From Ridgeia piscesae (taxonomy: Eukaryota; Annelida; Polychaeta; Sabellida; Siboglinidae), in contig JAODUO010001625.1 of NCBI GenBank assembly GCA_025642075.2, positions 1 to 64,000 on the forward strand: a DNA stretch of 64,000 nt, read 5' to 3'. The notes beneath the pieces were generated by a model. The model did not search any database and was not told the DNA's origin. It was given only the letters and a program-made list of their open reading frames with translations. Position 1 is the first letter of the stretch. Each line of letters starts with the position of its first letter. Positions 1 to 13,999 of this stretch are shown here, one piece after another. A program made the translations under genes and the position numbers.

Positions 1-530
1 CAGACAAATTCGCACCATGATAACGCCGACGTCCGTGAAAGAATGTGGCGAGAAACTCCGCCCAGGGTCAAGGTCACGTACAACAGCGATGTCGATGGGG
101 AAAATATATTTTATATCATATTGCTAACTTTTTTTTATTTCTGCGTGGAATACTATTAAATTTGAACACTACATAGACAGTTAATACAAGATACTTCATA
201 CAAAAGTTGGGATTAACATATACGCCAAAACAATGCAATTGGAGGTGTTTTACTTTTAGACCGGGTCCAAAATGGTTGGGACGCAAAAAAACCGAAAATA
301 TTTAACTCTGCATTACTGTCAAAATAAACAACGTTTTAAGGAAAACGACTTATTTTCAACATTACGAAGAAGTATGCCACGTATACATATGATTAAAACA
401 CCAAATATGTTTTTCCTAATTATGAAAGGCTTTGACTTTTTTGGACCCGAGCACCGGGTCCAAAATGTCAATATGGTCCAAAATAGTCGGAAGATTGGTC
501 CAAAATGGTCGGTTTCGTATAAATAAATAA

Positions 531-592
<62 letters not shown>

Positions 593-1100
593 TGGTCCCC
601 CGTCCCCCCACTTTTAAAACCCGATCGACGCCCCTGGATAGCTGTAACAATGGCTGACTTCGATTGAGCTACGCGAGTAACTCGAGTAACCCGAATACCA
701 GTGTAACATCCAAGATCACTTGCTCACGTGACCCTTCTTGACATAGATAAACAAAGTCAATCGTCAAAGCCGCTACCCGAGGCAATCGCGGTTTGGAGAG
801 GATTCACTCGAGTAACTGACGTCATTAGCAGTGACAGCCAATAGAGAACGTAGGCCCCTAATATACAAGAAATCTGTTAAACATTACACGGCACAGTCAT
901 TTAAATATGCATTAAAGTCACCACATCCTATTAATAAAAATAAAATAAAATTTAATAAACCAAGATGATGAACATCACAATTTACACACTGAACAACTTA
1001 TTACTTTACATAAGTGATAACAATCGCCGCTGTTCAGTTGGATTGATCTCCTGCTACTGTGTGCGCAGAGTAAACCAATTACGCGAGTAACACGAGTAGG
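1..1100. other. Non-coding stretch with a TA microsatellite
   Basis: I see no gene here. The word GGGTCCAAAAT recurs around 262, 455, 475 and 500. A (TA)n run occupies about 535-588. The word GCGAGTAACNCGAGTA occurs near 673 and again near 1,083, suggesting two copies of a short repeat. Confidence 0.6.
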
Positions 1101-1111
1101 CCAGTTGAAGT

Positions 1112-1690
1112 TGGCCAACGATTTATTGGATGCGATAAAGGACGCGATGCAGGACGACAACCTCTGATTGCCGCAGTCGTGACGGAGACCATCGCGACAC
1201 GAGTGGATGCTATGGAGAAGTCGCTACGGGATAAATATAACAAAATCTAGCAGCTGGAGGAGCACGTGAAACGAGTTGATGCCCAGTTAGATCATGTCGA
1301 ACAGCATAGTCGCCGGGCATCAGTTCGAATAACTGTCATTAAGGAACAAGAAGGGGAAGATCTTAATCAGATTGTAACCATTGCAACAAAGACAACTTGA
1401 ATATCCAATACATGACTCTCAGCGATATCAACCGAATGCAAGCGTAGAGCCCCGGCACTCGTTGACATACAACAACCATGCGCGACAAATCATTATCCAA
1501 TTCAAAGATTACAAGTCGAAATCCTTCATCAAGGGGAGGAAATCTCTCCGAGATTAGCACCCGAATGTATATATCGCAGAGGACTACAGGCTACTATTTC
1601 TAGCAAGAATCTTTGAAGAAAGTACGCTGAATTCAAGACTGCTCGTCATATGATGGCCGGATCATGACCAATTAATTTCAGTGGAAAATC
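1112..1690 (+). pseudogene. Decayed LINE ORF1-like protein
   Basis: Conceptual translation from 1,173 gives an ORF1p-like layout. A heptad-type coiled coil (ETIATRVDAMEKSL, then QLEEHVKRVDAQLDHVEQ) is followed by the family signature EQHSRRASVRI. From about 1,489 a second block appears (IIIQFKDYKSKSFIKGRK, then VYIAEDYRLLFLARIFEES). These blocks match the order of ORF1 proteins of L2/CR1-type non-LTR retrotransposons, which bind the element RNA. In-frame stops and at least two frameshifts show it is dead. No matching ORF2 follows directly; the P1 element starts at 1,961. Confidence 0.7.
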
Positions 1691-1954
1691 GGCAATTTTA
1701 ATAGTGAAGGTGACCTGAGCAAAGTTTTGACACTACTGTATGTAGCACTACTATTGTTGAAAGTCGAGTGTATGAGACACTCACTATGCGTAAATTCATG
1801 CGACATTATTAAAGTTTCATTTTGAAAGAACAATACACTGTAAAACGATGAACTGTAACTTCCGATATCTATTATGCGTAGTATTCTCAACCGGACAGCA
1901 TTCGGATTTAAAAGAAATTCAAGTAAAGTAACGATACGCACGTTGATGACTAAA

Positions 1955-1960
1955 GAAACC
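1955..1960. repeat. Target-site duplication of P1, left copy
   Basis: GAAACC immediately precedes the AGTAGTATAG terminus. The identical hexamer follows the right terminus at 5,079-5,084. Confidence 0.7.
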
Positions 1961-2414
1961 AGTAGTATAGTAAGATCCTATTGTTGCGCACTTGGAGCGG
2001 AGCGGTGGAAGGGAGGAAGGAGGAAGGGAGGAAAATATGTTGATTGGCTGCTGCGGTGGAAGGGAAGAAATGGGTCTTTCGGCACGGTTTTGTAGGAGCA
2101 GTGAATCACAAGGCTTTATGAGAAACGGAATGCGTATTTGTGGCGCGGCGCGGAGCGGTGGAAGGGAGGAAGGTCAAATGTTAAGGTAGGCGCCCCCTTA
2201 CGGGCAGGCCATGATCTAGTATTGTCTAAATTCGTGCGTCTTATTTTAAAAATTAGGTTAAATGGTGTCACCTGTCATGTTGCGCCCCTTGCAGATATGT
2301 GGTGAACTATAAACTAGGTAAAAGAACAAGAGGAGCCATCTGACGGATATGTCGTGAGCTACTACTATCCAAATGCGTGCGTCTTAATTTTGAAATTATG
2401 ATCTTTCGAAACTA

Positions 2415-2588
2415 CGCTGCAACGGCTGCGAGATAGAGCACCCTAGTCAACTCCAACACGATTGTCTCTTGCCTGATAACATTTTAATTTATATGCACTT
2501 TGACGAGGCTGTGGAGAAAGTTAACTTCACTGCAGTCATTACAGACTGGTACGTGCGTGTTTCAGGACGAACCTCAAACCACACTTGA
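2415..2588 (+). pseudogene. Fragment of element-encoded protein with GCEIEHPSQLQHDCL signature
   Basis: An open stretch of 57 codons begins RCNGCEIEHPSQLQHDCLL, continues with MHFDEAVEKVNFTAVITDW, and ends at TGA 2,586. It is homologous to frames in both arms of P3 (54,145-54,522 and its inverted copy ending near 58,290). The CxxC...H...HxC spacing could bind a metal ion. I do not recognise the family by name. It lies in the left half of P1 without a visible start codon, so it is a fragment. Confidence 0.55.
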
Positions 2589-2675
2589 CCAATTAAGGGG
2601 TCATATAGACGATGACCTGTAAATAAATGTGTTGCCATACTAAAAATGAGTAAATATTATTGCGTGGTTTTGTTC

Positions 2676-2766
2676 TCTCTATCTGTCTCTCTATCTCTAT
2701 CTCTATCTCTATCTCTATCTCTATCTCTATCTCTATCTCTATCTCTATCTATATCTCTATCTCTGT

Positions 2767-2815
<49 letters not shown>
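2676..2815. repeat. (TCTA)n/(TC)n microsatellite
   Basis: A CTCTAT-rich run passes into pure CT. It lies inside P1. Confidence 0.95.
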
Positions 2816-2818
<3 letters not shown>

Positions 2819-3059
2819 CGTAAAAACAAAAACTTAGTGTTCATAAAATATATCATATTAGAAACAATTTTAATATCACCACCATCCATCATTCAGCTAC
2901 TAATGAATGCAGAAATAAAATAATAGTCTATTCACAACAAAGAAAATATTATGTCCCATCAGTGAAATAATGATCGGCCCCCAGCAAAGAAATATACGTA
3001 CTCGGAGACGTATTATTATAACCATATAGCCAATATAGAGAGAGACACGGCGTCATGTC

Positions 3060-3815
3060 CGTATATTCGATATGGTGGCGCGGCTGAAGAAGCACGCGTT
3101 GTGATTTCGTTTTTATCTTGAAGCAGGGGACACAGTCCAGGATGGAAGACAGGGTACTGCGAGGTCGTCATTCTCACGGAGCCTTGGTAACCGAGGCTAC
3201 TGCAGTGGTTATAAACAATGGAGCGTTATATGGGAGTAAATTCAAACTAGGATGTCCATATCGTGCTATGACTATCCTCCGTTGTGAGGAACAATAAACA
3301 TGATGATCTATGCATGTCTACTTTCTAAATGTATTGTGTTTTACTAGAATAAATGTAAAAACCATATTGCTTGTTCTTTCTCTTGTTAAGACTAACGTTC
3401 ACCCAGGTCCCCGTTGTGTCATGTATGATAACTCGAGCTTATTAAACAAATAATTATTAACTTCGTTGTCATGCCTTCACCCATGTTGTCATGTGACAAC
3501 TTTCATTGCCTAGCCATGAAAGGTGTGTTTTAAATTTAAACCACTCATAACAAAACATGGTATTTCTACTTAACTTTATTCGACAAAACAGGTCACTGAC
3601 AAAGACTATTGCACATGTAATCCTATGTTGAACATCTTCCAGTAATGGGTAACCGATTTAGGTCATTGCGCCTGCGCAATGTCTTCTGACAACATCAAAT
3701 TATAAGTGTCTATCCCTATTATGTTCAGCATGTAGGGCTCATAGGTCACGTTCTCCACGTGGCCAACATACATATCTCGTTGAGTAACCCATACAGACAA
3801 GGTTACAGAGCTCGA
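3060..3815 (+). repeat. P-family dispersed repeat, copy 1
   Basis: This block aligns along its length with 11,225-11,825 (+) and with 16,470-16,995 (-). Shared landmarks are GCGCGGCTGAAGA, CTGCGAGG(T/A)CGTCATTCTCAC, CCAGGTCCCCGTTG, GGTCACTGACAAA and GGGTAACCGATTTAGGTCAT. It belongs to the arms of the P1/P2 elements. Confidence 0.75.
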
Positions 3816-5084
3816 TATTGGCACTGGCCCGATGGCCTGACGCGTATTTTAAAGGTGTCGGGCCAGTTCGGGCCACCGATTTTTAAATTCTACTGGCCCG
3901 GTGGGCCATTGGTTTCAATCCCCTACTGACCACCGTCGATGTTTCCGTAACCCGACCCTTCACAGAAAAATAGAACGACATTGGTCTATTTATTAACGTT
4001 CGTTTTGTTACATTTTATCTATAACTTATTACATAAATGTGTCTAAAACGTTGTCGTTCGTACACAACTACGTCCATGCACTGTGGAAGTAATATTTTGT
4101 AAACGCCCGTATGATTGGCAAATGGCAGGAATCACTCATTATTCGCCCAATCAGCGATCGTGTTACACCTTGCAGTTGGCTATGGGTGGTAGGCGATGTC
4201 GTTGTTGTCTGCATGAATGATAAAACGCTACTGCAAATTCCGTAATGGAAAGACATCTACGCAATTTGTTAAACTGTCAAACGGTGACAGTGATGTAAAA
4301 GACCATTCCTGCAGCGGTGGATTTTGTAATACAATCTTGGAAGAAAGAGGGCAAGTGTTTTGGACAACGTTCTGACTGTTACCGACGCACGTGAATCCTC
4401 GGTCTCACACACCGAGGCGATATTTACATGATAGTCTTAGGCTAGCCTGTCATTACTTGGGGCACGGGTTATCTGCATCAATTGTTAATATTAAATATGA
4501 GAAAAAAAATGTTTTAAATATGTCCCAGCTCATAAAATGGAATGTAAACTGACTATATTATGTGATATGTAGAAGAGACACAACACTGGCAGAAGACGTT
4601 GACTACTCATTAAGGTTGATTTTTAATTTCTCGAAATATGTAATCCATGTAATAGTGTGAATTTCACCACATATTTGCCAGGGGCGCTCCATAACCTTTG
4701 ACATAATTTAACCTAATTATAAAATAAGATGCACGAATTCGGACAGTACTAGTTCAAGACCTGCCCGCAAGGGCGCCGCCACCTCCCTTAATATTTGATG
4801 TTCCTCCGCTCCGCGCCACACCGCCCCACAAAGACGCATTCCGTTTCTAATAAAGCCTTTTCATTCAAGCAATGATAGAATCCTATTTCATTTCAGACAT
4901 TGCTCCTCCAAAACCGCACCAAAAGGCCCATTTATTCCCTTCCACCTCAGCAGCCAAGCAAAATACTTCACCCCTTCCTCCCTTCCTCAGCAATAGCCAA
5001 TCATAACCTTTCCTCCCTTCCACCGCTCTTCCACCGCTCCGCTCCAAGTGCGCAACGATAGGATTCTACTTTACTACTGAAACC

Positions 5085-5714
5085 CTAAACATCACCCAGA
5101 GTAAAAGGGTATCATAACGTGCGATAATGAGATTGTGTATGAAACGTACTATATGAAACATTGAAGATCTGCTGTTCTACGTCAATATTTACTGTGTTAT
5201 ACTATGTCGTACGTATATAAACAAATCTTAATTTATATAACAATGACTTTGTTATAGTATTCGAGTATCAAACATTCTTAATTGATACTTACATAAATTA
5301 AACTTTTTTAATGTAGTGATGTCAGGACAGTTAATAATATTCTGATCCATCCAAATGCATGGGCAGTCGTTGGATTCGACTGCCTAATTATGATGTTCTT
5401 TATTTTTATCATCATTATTTTATTTTCTATCAATCAGTTAACACTTCTGTTACATGCGAGTTACCAGGCAGCAATGTATTATGTTTATATGAGTGAATGC
5501 TACCACTATGTATATTTTTGTTGATAAACCAAATGAGTAATTTAACCAGAGACTGCATAATCTCTGGATGATGGATCTAATTATGAAACCACTAAACGTA
5601 ACGTGAGAGACTTAGGTCCTAATTATAATTGCACAACAACCAAATAATGTACGTACAACAAAATATTACATTGAAGTTGACTCCAATGATCTTATAATAA
5701 AATGAAGATAGCTA
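5085..5714. other. AT-rich stretch without a gene
   Basis: AT-rich sequence with no reading frame, splice pair or repeat that I can recognise. Confidence 0.5.
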
Positions 5715-6700
5715 TGCTAAAGGGCTTTCTTTAATACATTGGAATGTTAGGAGTATACCGAAGAATATGATACGCTGAACAACTATTTACTATCGCTCGA
5801 CAAACAGGTTTGGATCATTGGTCTAACGGAAACATGGCTTCCATGATCTTCCAGAATACAAATGTGATTGGCTGCTGTGTATTCATCTTACTGGACCCTC
5901 CAGAAAGCAGGAAGAGTATATGTATACGTTCAAAAAATATAATTACATAGAAAAGCCAAAAAGTATATTATCACTTAACATATACAATGTCTTTTTATCG
6001 AGGTGTTGTCTCAAACCATAAAACACAAAAAAATAATATTGGTAGGCATAGTGTATACACCCCGATATATGCATTAGTGCATTTACAGAATAACTCACTG
6101 ATAGTGTTCGTACATTAATAATTGAAAACAAACAATGTTATATAATGTGGGGCTTAGATATTCCATAAAACACAAACACAAACTATTATAATGCATTTTC
6201 TATATAAAAAAATCCAACGGTATTTAATGAAACCAATTATAAAACAAATACAAATAATCTAACATAACATATTAAAATAATAGATTATACTTCATTATTA
6301 TAAAAAGGAATTTGACAAGCACAAGAGTGACCTGAAACAAATGTGACAAATGATAAGAACAAACATTGGCAAGAAGGCATCATCACAGCAAAACCAAGAA
6401 TTGTTAATAAATGACATTCTAATACAATATAAGAAATAACTGATACATTTTATGAATACTTCACGACAATTGGTACATAATTAACCAAGTACATATCAAC
6501 CGTTAAAGAAAAGCGTGATGATGATCTTAGTGGAATTAAAACAAATTCAATGTTTTTAGCACCTACAACCGTAGATGAGATAAGGATAATTATAGAGAAA
6601 TAAACACCCTGCATTCCTGGATGGGACGGTATAGATCCAGACATCATCAAACAAACATATTCTAGTATGAATAAGCAATTATGCAACATTATAAGTTAAT
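5715..6700 (+). pseudogene. Jockey/CR1-type LINE fragment: endonuclease and start of reverse transcriptase
   Basis: The translation starts LSLIHWNVRSIPKN, the classic first strand of an apurinic-type (EEP) endonuclease, followed by IIGLTETWLP with the catalytic Glu context. After several stops, 6,450-6,690 gives DTFYEYFTTIGT...APTTVDEIRIII...GWDGIDPDIIK, the N-terminal part of a non-LTR reverse transcriptase. Many stops and frameshifts mark it as old. The catalytic palm is missing; sequence from 6,800 is another fragment on the opposite strand. Confidence 0.7.
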
Positions 6701-6799
6701 CGTTTGAAAAATATGTACTATTGTATATGGTCAAAAGGTTAAGCGATGCCCGTGGAGGATATGTCATCAACTACACAATTGTGTGAAGGTTAAATATCA

Positions 6800-7545
6800 A
6801 CATCAAATGTTAACATTAAGGTCAAATGTCATGATCACGTTCGGTACGTAGACCACCCAATGCAAGAGTGGGCCATTTAGGCCATAGTATGCTAATTTCG
6901 TTTGTAAAATGTTATGGTCAATAGTGTCAAATACCTTTGATTGGTCGAGAAATACATTAATAGGTATATCATTTGTATCCATTTTAGCCACAATTCTATC
7001 AATTAACTCAAGCGCAGCGTATTCTGTTGAATAGTTAGCTCTAAAACCATACAGATTATCATTTCGAAAATTATTTTCGTTAAAATATGAATATAATGGT
7101 ATAAAAATTTGTTTCTCTAATACTCTAATGGTAGGAAGAAGAGAGATTGGTCTTTAGTTTTCAAATAAGGATGGAGCATCTTTCTTAAATATATAATTTT
7201 GTTTTATAATTTCAATTTTTCTGGGAATACACCAGAGTAATAAACTTGATTTCTTAAGAGTGTTATTTGTAGCGTTTCTTCATCAACATATTCAAAAGTT
7301 GATGCAGACGGTACATTTTTATTTAAATAATAACTATTTTCTGCTACCTTTGTATTTAATCCCTTGTGTAATGGACTGTCCTGTATTTGTAAAGTAATTA
7401 TTTAATTTGGTATGCAATACCCTTTTTATCAGTAATTTTTGTGTCATTGTCTGTAAAAAGTAATGGTAGTTTAACAAATTCATTAATAACTTTCCAGGCA
7501 TTTTTTATATCGTTTTTCAAGCGATTAAATCTGTTTTCAAAATGC
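6800..7545 (-). pseudogene. LINE reverse transcriptase fragment
   Basis: On the - strand, 6,991-6,803 encodes IPINVFLDQSKVFDTIDHNI followed by LQTKLAYYGLNGPLLHWV, the first palm motif (FLDxSKxFDTxDH) of Jockey/CR1-type reverse transcriptases. Upstream, 7,545-7,010 reads as the linker before the RT domain (NAWKVINEFV, later GFRANYSTEYAALELIDRIV) with stops. It ends just after the palm-A region. Confidence 0.7.
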
Positions 7546-7584
7546 ACGGTTTTGACTGCACGATTAGTATGTTTTCATTTTGTA

Positions 7585-7880
7585 TTATATGTTTTAGGCG
7601 TTGGTGTTTATGTAACATAAATACAACACCAAATGGGAAAGTGGGTTTAGAGTTGCCTGGTTTCGTTGACTATTTGGCAGGTACACGTATCTCTTCGTTG
7701 ACGGTTACATCGCAACCCATAGTGATACTGGCATACATGCCTAGAATTGCCTAGTTTGAATCACTACGTAATAGACACATTGTATTACATGATTGTTTTG
7801 ATAATAACGATTACATATCAACATATAGGGAAACTGGAAACGCAGTTAGACATAATTGACGGTAGTGGATTACTGGAGGA
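7585..7880 (+). repeat. Dispersed repeat paired with 37,455-37,705
   Basis: Both copies share the order CTTATGTAACA(CA)TAAA, CTTCNTTGACGGTT, GCA(A/T)AGCAACCCAT, ACATTACATGA and CATAGGGA(A/G)AC. The element type is unknown. Confidence 0.6.
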
Positions 7881-8204
7881 AGAGGAAGTGTCTCTCTGTA
7901 TATTGAGTATGTGGGTTTATTTGTACTTCTTCGAGTACGTGAATTTCTTTTTTAGGGACCGATCATTATTTCGTTGAATGGGACATCATCTTTTATTCCT
8001 GGATTTGTTGGTAGTTGAATGAAGTGGTGATGATATTGAAATTGTTTCTAACATAACATCTTTGATGAAATCGAAATTTCAATTTTTAGGATCGGAAGCC
8101 GACAATTGGGGAAGATCCTCGATATATACTAAGTTGGGTGCATGGTAGAGAGGATGGAATACACTGGCTGCTATTCTCCGTAACATTTGGCGTTGACTAC
8201 AGTG
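7881..8204. other. Stretch without a gene
   Basis: No supportable gene or repeat between the dispersed repeat and the P3-type fragment. Confidence 0.4.
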
Positions 8205-9870
<1,666 letters not shown>

Positions 9871-9874
9871 GCTT

Positions 9875-10150
9875 TGACGTTCCGAGCGAACACGACATCG
9901 CACCTGAATACGACACGATTTTTAAAGACACGCCGGGCTGCCAGCTTCCTTTCGTAAGTAGCTGTCTCCTGACAGTACCATGCTGTAATTTAGAATGATA
10001 CGATCGGCGTAGCTTTTCAGAGACGGCTCCGCACCTGTGGAGTAATCTGACGGAATTTTGGCACCTTATAGACGCACTTGATCTAAGTCTAATACATTTT
10101 TTTATTAGTTGTATTGTGTAACACAATGAATTTATTTTAACCATACTAAT
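9875..10150 (+). pseudogene. 3' end of an L2-like LINE
   Basis: The conceptual translation reads DIAPEYDTIFKDTPGCQLPF, then CLLTVPCCNLE, a stop, and RRSFSETAPHLWSNL. This matches the conserved C-terminal tail of L2/CR1 ORF2 proteins (APxYL...LRS...vP...gxRxFSxxAPxLWNxLP). It is 5'-truncated. Confidence 0.65.
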
Positions 10151-10299
10151 AGTTTCTACGATAATTTTTAAAATGTTACATTAGTATTAATTATTAATTT
10201 ATTAATTGTATTTGATATAACCATTTATTGATAAGTTTAGTTTATACATTATGATTTTTAGAAGCTCTATATATTAATGTTTTATTTATTATATATAAA

Positions 10300-10300
10300 A

Positions 10301-10354
<54 letters not shown>

Positions 10355-10413
10355 CGTACATATATATATGTATATGGATATATATGTATATATATATATA
10401 TATATTATATATA

Positions 10414-10483
<70 letters not shown>

Positions 10484-10590
10484 TATATATATATATATAT
10501 TATATATATGGATATATATGTATATGTATATATAGTACTTACATGCATGCATGCATACATACACACATACATACATACATACATACACAC
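10300..10590. repeat. TA-rich and CATA tetranucleotide microsatellites
   Basis: Imperfect (TA)n with TATATG variants runs from about 10,300 to 10,535, followed by (CATG)n/(CATA)n to about 10,590. Confidence 0.95.
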
Positions 10591-11224
10591 ACTGAAGAAG
10601 TTATTAAATAAAAAGTAAAATAATTTAACAAATGATGTTTTTTCATGTTGATGTTTATTTTAGATCATATCATTGGACATCACCGCAGAATAAGATGTGG
10701 TTTAGCATTATTGGATTCCTGACGACAGGTACGATAACTTGATATGGTGTCAGCTGATGGTATACGTGAGTAATATAGTAGGTACCAATCGTCATACGAG
10801 GGAGCGGATGAAACGCGTTGGAAGGGAGGGAGGGAGGAAGGTTAAATGCCATGTAGCGCCCCCCTAGCGGATAATTACTGAACTGTTGGTGCCCCCTTGC
10901 TGACTGTTCAAGAATTGGTACTGTCAAAATTCGTGCACCTTATTTAAAAATGATCAAAGGTCATGTAGCACCCCTAGCAGATATGTGGTGAACTACAAAC
11001 TAGGTGAAAGAACAAGTGATGCCATCGGACGGATATGTCGTGAACTAACACTGTCCAAATTCGTGCGTCTTATTAAAATCATAGGTTAATAGGTGTCAAA
11101 GTCATGTAGCGCCCCTGGCAGATATGTGGTAAACTACAAACAAAGTCAAAGAATAAGTGGTGCCATTTGACGGATATGTCGTGAACCAATATACGTGGCT
11201 TATTTTTATATAGTGAAAATATGT

Positions 11225-11825
11225 TAGCGCGGCTGAAGACGCACGCATTGTGATTCCGTTTTCTCTCTTGGAGCAGGGGAGAAAGGCCAGCATGGAAGAC
11301 CGGGCACTGCGAGGACGTCATTCTCACGGGACCTTTGTACCCCGTATAAACCGTATTTCTTATTCTTTCTCCTGTTATGATAAGCGTTTAACCAGGTCCC
11401 CGTTGCGTCATGTATAGGCACTCTTATTACACAAACATTTTTTGTTGTTATGCCGTCACCCAGGTTGTCCCGTGACAACTTTCATAATTTATCCTTGTAA
11501 GGTATGCTTTATTTTCTAAGCCTCCACTTGTATTGTCTATCCTTGTAAGGGATGCTTTATTTTATAATGATAAAACATGGTGTTTGTATTTATCTTTATT
11601 CTACAAAACAGGTCACTGACAAAAAGCATTGCACACGTAATCATGTTTTTCATCTTCTGGTAATGGGTAACCGATTTAGGTCATTGGCGTGCGCAATGTC
11701 TTTAGACAACATCCAGTTATAGGCCACTATCCCACCATGTTCAGCATATAGGTCACATAGGTGACGTGCTCCACATAGGCAACTTACATGTCATTGCGCA
11801 ACCCATACACACAAGGCTAGGATAG
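11225..11825 (+). repeat. P-family dispersed repeat, copy 2 (P2 left arm)
   Basis: Direct copy of 3,060-3,815 and inverted copy of 16,470-16,995. It contains GGTCACTGACAAA, GGGTAACCGATTTAGGTCAT and a TGCGCAATG word. Confidence 0.75.
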
Positions 11826-12616
11826 TTTTATTTCAAGTGCAAACGATAACTTCCGTTAAAATGACGCATCCTACCACGTTCAAAACACAACTTCCGCAAA
11901 AATGGCGGGCCAGATTACGACCATTACTCAATGTCTTGCCAAATTACGCTTTCGACCATAGTCATAACGTAACATTTAGAGTTTCGAGGCGATAATTTTA
12001 CCAAGTTTTGTTATTTGACTGAGTCAGTGTGCTAACTACGTAGCATTTCGTAATGCTTCTCCATTTCATAGCGTTATATATGTAGCGTTTTCATATATTT
12101 AACTAAGTTAGCGTTGTACCTTATTATAAAGTATAACTATTTTAGTGTTTCGACGCGATAGCCTTTTCAACTATTCATAATTTACTAAGGGGTGATTTCA
12201 TAACATTTACCGCCTGAACGATGTGGAAAGAGCGACGTTTTCAAAATTGTTACAAATTAGCTTGGTAATTTCTTCCGTTTCGGTCTGACATCCTTTTAAC
12301 ATTGTTGTATTTTACTAAGGTTTACTATGTCAGTGAGGTAATTTCTTAATATTGTTACCGTCTCAATGAAAACACATAGCAATATTTTCACAACTAACTG
12401 AGTATTGTACCGTTTCTACGCGGTAGCCTTGATAAATTGTCGCATTCTACTACGTTTTAGTAAGTCAGAAAGACCATTTCCTAAGACTTTACCTCCTCAA
12501 CGATATAGAGAGGCATGTTTTTACAATGTATAAAGTTTCCATTGTAACGTATAGTAAATTTTAAACATTCTAATATTTCACCGCGATAGCTCTGTCAATT
12601 TGTCGTATTTTCCTAA

Positions 12617-12773
12617 AGGGGATGATACACGTATGCGTGCCTCGTACGAATCACTCGTACGAGTGCATGACACACGTAGTCTTAGCGAAACAATCGAGTC
12701 GGAGAGTTGCTTGATAAGGTGAATGTCATTACAGACGCATACATGCTTGTTTACGGCAATGGCTGACTGATTC

Positions 12774-12805
<32 letters not shown>

Positions 12806-13115
12806 TGAAAATGAACATGCAATTTTGTTCGGTACATTAGCTTTGCTGCAGCAAATTGATGACGAAGAAAAGAAAGAAAGAAAATCTGAAGAAAAGAAAA
12901 CGCGCGGCGCCAGTAGTTCGGCGCATTTCATGCTCTGATGAAGGAAATTAAAGTGGAGGGCCCCAGAACAATTGCAAACTTTGTCCGGATGGATGCACAA
13001 CAATTTCAATATATTCTTCGCCGTTAACCGTCCACAAAGACGCAGATATGCGCGATGTAATACCACCTGTTGAGCGTCTTGCTGTAACTCTTCGCTTTTT
13101 AGCGAGAAGTATATT
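12617..13115 (+). pseudogene. PIF/Harbinger transposase N-terminal remnant
   Basis: A start-like GGGGATGATACACGTATGCGTG follows TAA at 12,614-12,616, as expected for Harbinger insertions with TAA/TTA duplications. Translation across frames gives a poly-Ser stretch, ENEHAILFGTLALLQQIDDE, FGAFHALMKEIKVEGPRTIA, NFVRMDAQQFQYILRR and IPPVERLAVTLRFLAR. The last two are the FxRMxxxxFxxLL and IxPxERLAVTLRFLA signatures of Harbinger transposases. A stop after MAD and frameshifts near 12,920 and 13,027 inactivate it; the DDE catalytic part is absent. It sits inside P2 and so inserted after it. Confidence 0.75.
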
Positions 13116-13999
13116 GCATAATTTATTATGTGAATGTCATGTTGACGTTTCAAAGATTTGATTGCTGTAGTATAACGTTTAGCTTGGTTAAGCTATTATC
13201 GTTTATGTTATACGCATTAGCTGGACCTGTGCAATGTACTGAGAGCAGCAACCATCTGCAGATTGCGCAGGTATGGCGTGTCTATTTGTTGACAAATAGC
13301 CTGGACCTGGTGATGGACCTGGTGACCACACGAATTCTGGTGCACGTTGCTAAACTTCAGACATAGCTTAATCACAGGTTTGTTGTCATAGGTTACCTAC
13401 ATACCAAGGTATGGTATACAGAAATGTAATGCGGTGAGAACGGAATCTTGTCTTGTGCAACACTCCTGGTGGAGTCAAACGGCCAGAAATGATGTTAGAA
13501 CAAATGCTTTTTCATGTATACATTAATTATAATTAGCATGAAATATTTGATTTAGTATTTAACCACTAAAATATTTATATGAAAAATCAAATATACCACC
13601 AGGCCTGTATTAGTAATTTTTCGTAAATGCATTATTTATTATTCATAACAGTAAACCCCTACTCGGTTACAACCCAACCTACAAACAAGCAACCTGGGGC
13701 AGTTTAGCACACAACAGAAGTTTTTGAAAATAAGAATATACGAATTACCAGGCAATAAAGAAATGTTCGCTATTGTACACGGATGATAGTCTGTGTATAC
13801 ATTTGTTTGATAAATAAAAGGTTGACCTTGTCGTGTCTTACATGCAACAGCTGTTAAACGTAAATGCAAGCTTAGGGGTGAATAGTTAATAATACTGTCA
13901 ATGGTTTATGGTCATCTTGGCTTAACTTAAAACGAGGTTGTTTATTCCTCGATTAGCTGGGGTAGATAATTATCTTCACTATGTTTGCTAACAAAATTT
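13116..13999. other. Insertion sequence inside P2, no gene recognised
   Basis: This lies between the Harbinger fragment and the next LINE. I see no supportable coding region. The remaining Harbinger DNA and its right end may lie here. Confidence 0.4.

Larger units (their letters stand above)
1961..5078. mobile_element. P1: foldback element with terminal inverted repeats and 6-bp target duplication
   Basis: The left end starts AGTAGTATAGTAAG at 1,961. The right end, ending at 5,078, reads AGTAGTAAAGTAGA on the other strand. The direct repeat GAAACC abuts both ends (1,955-1,960 and 5,079-5,084). The arms continue inward as an imperfect inverted repeat: the GGAGCGGAGCGGTGG block, then GCGCCCCTTG/CGTGCGTCTTA blocks, at 1,961-2,400 and 4,665-5,078. 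Inside the left half, 3,060-3,815 matches P2 (11,225-11,825) and 3,195-3,360 matches P3 (54,688-54,860). No transposase is visible, so it is probably non-autonomous. A 6-bp duplication with a 5'-AG terminus is known for Polintons/Mavericks; the assignment is inference. Confidence 0.75.

Noticed and set aside
1874..2189. Open frames rich in Gly, Arg and Glu at the left end of P1
   Set aside because: They follow from the purine-rich GGAAGGGAGGAAGG sequence in the element arm.
10242..10590. [14 protein letters not shown] open frames (also at 18.7, 28.6, 37.6, 44.8, 60.4 and 62.3 kb)
   Set aside because: Translations of TA, CATA and CCTG microsatellites, not proteins.
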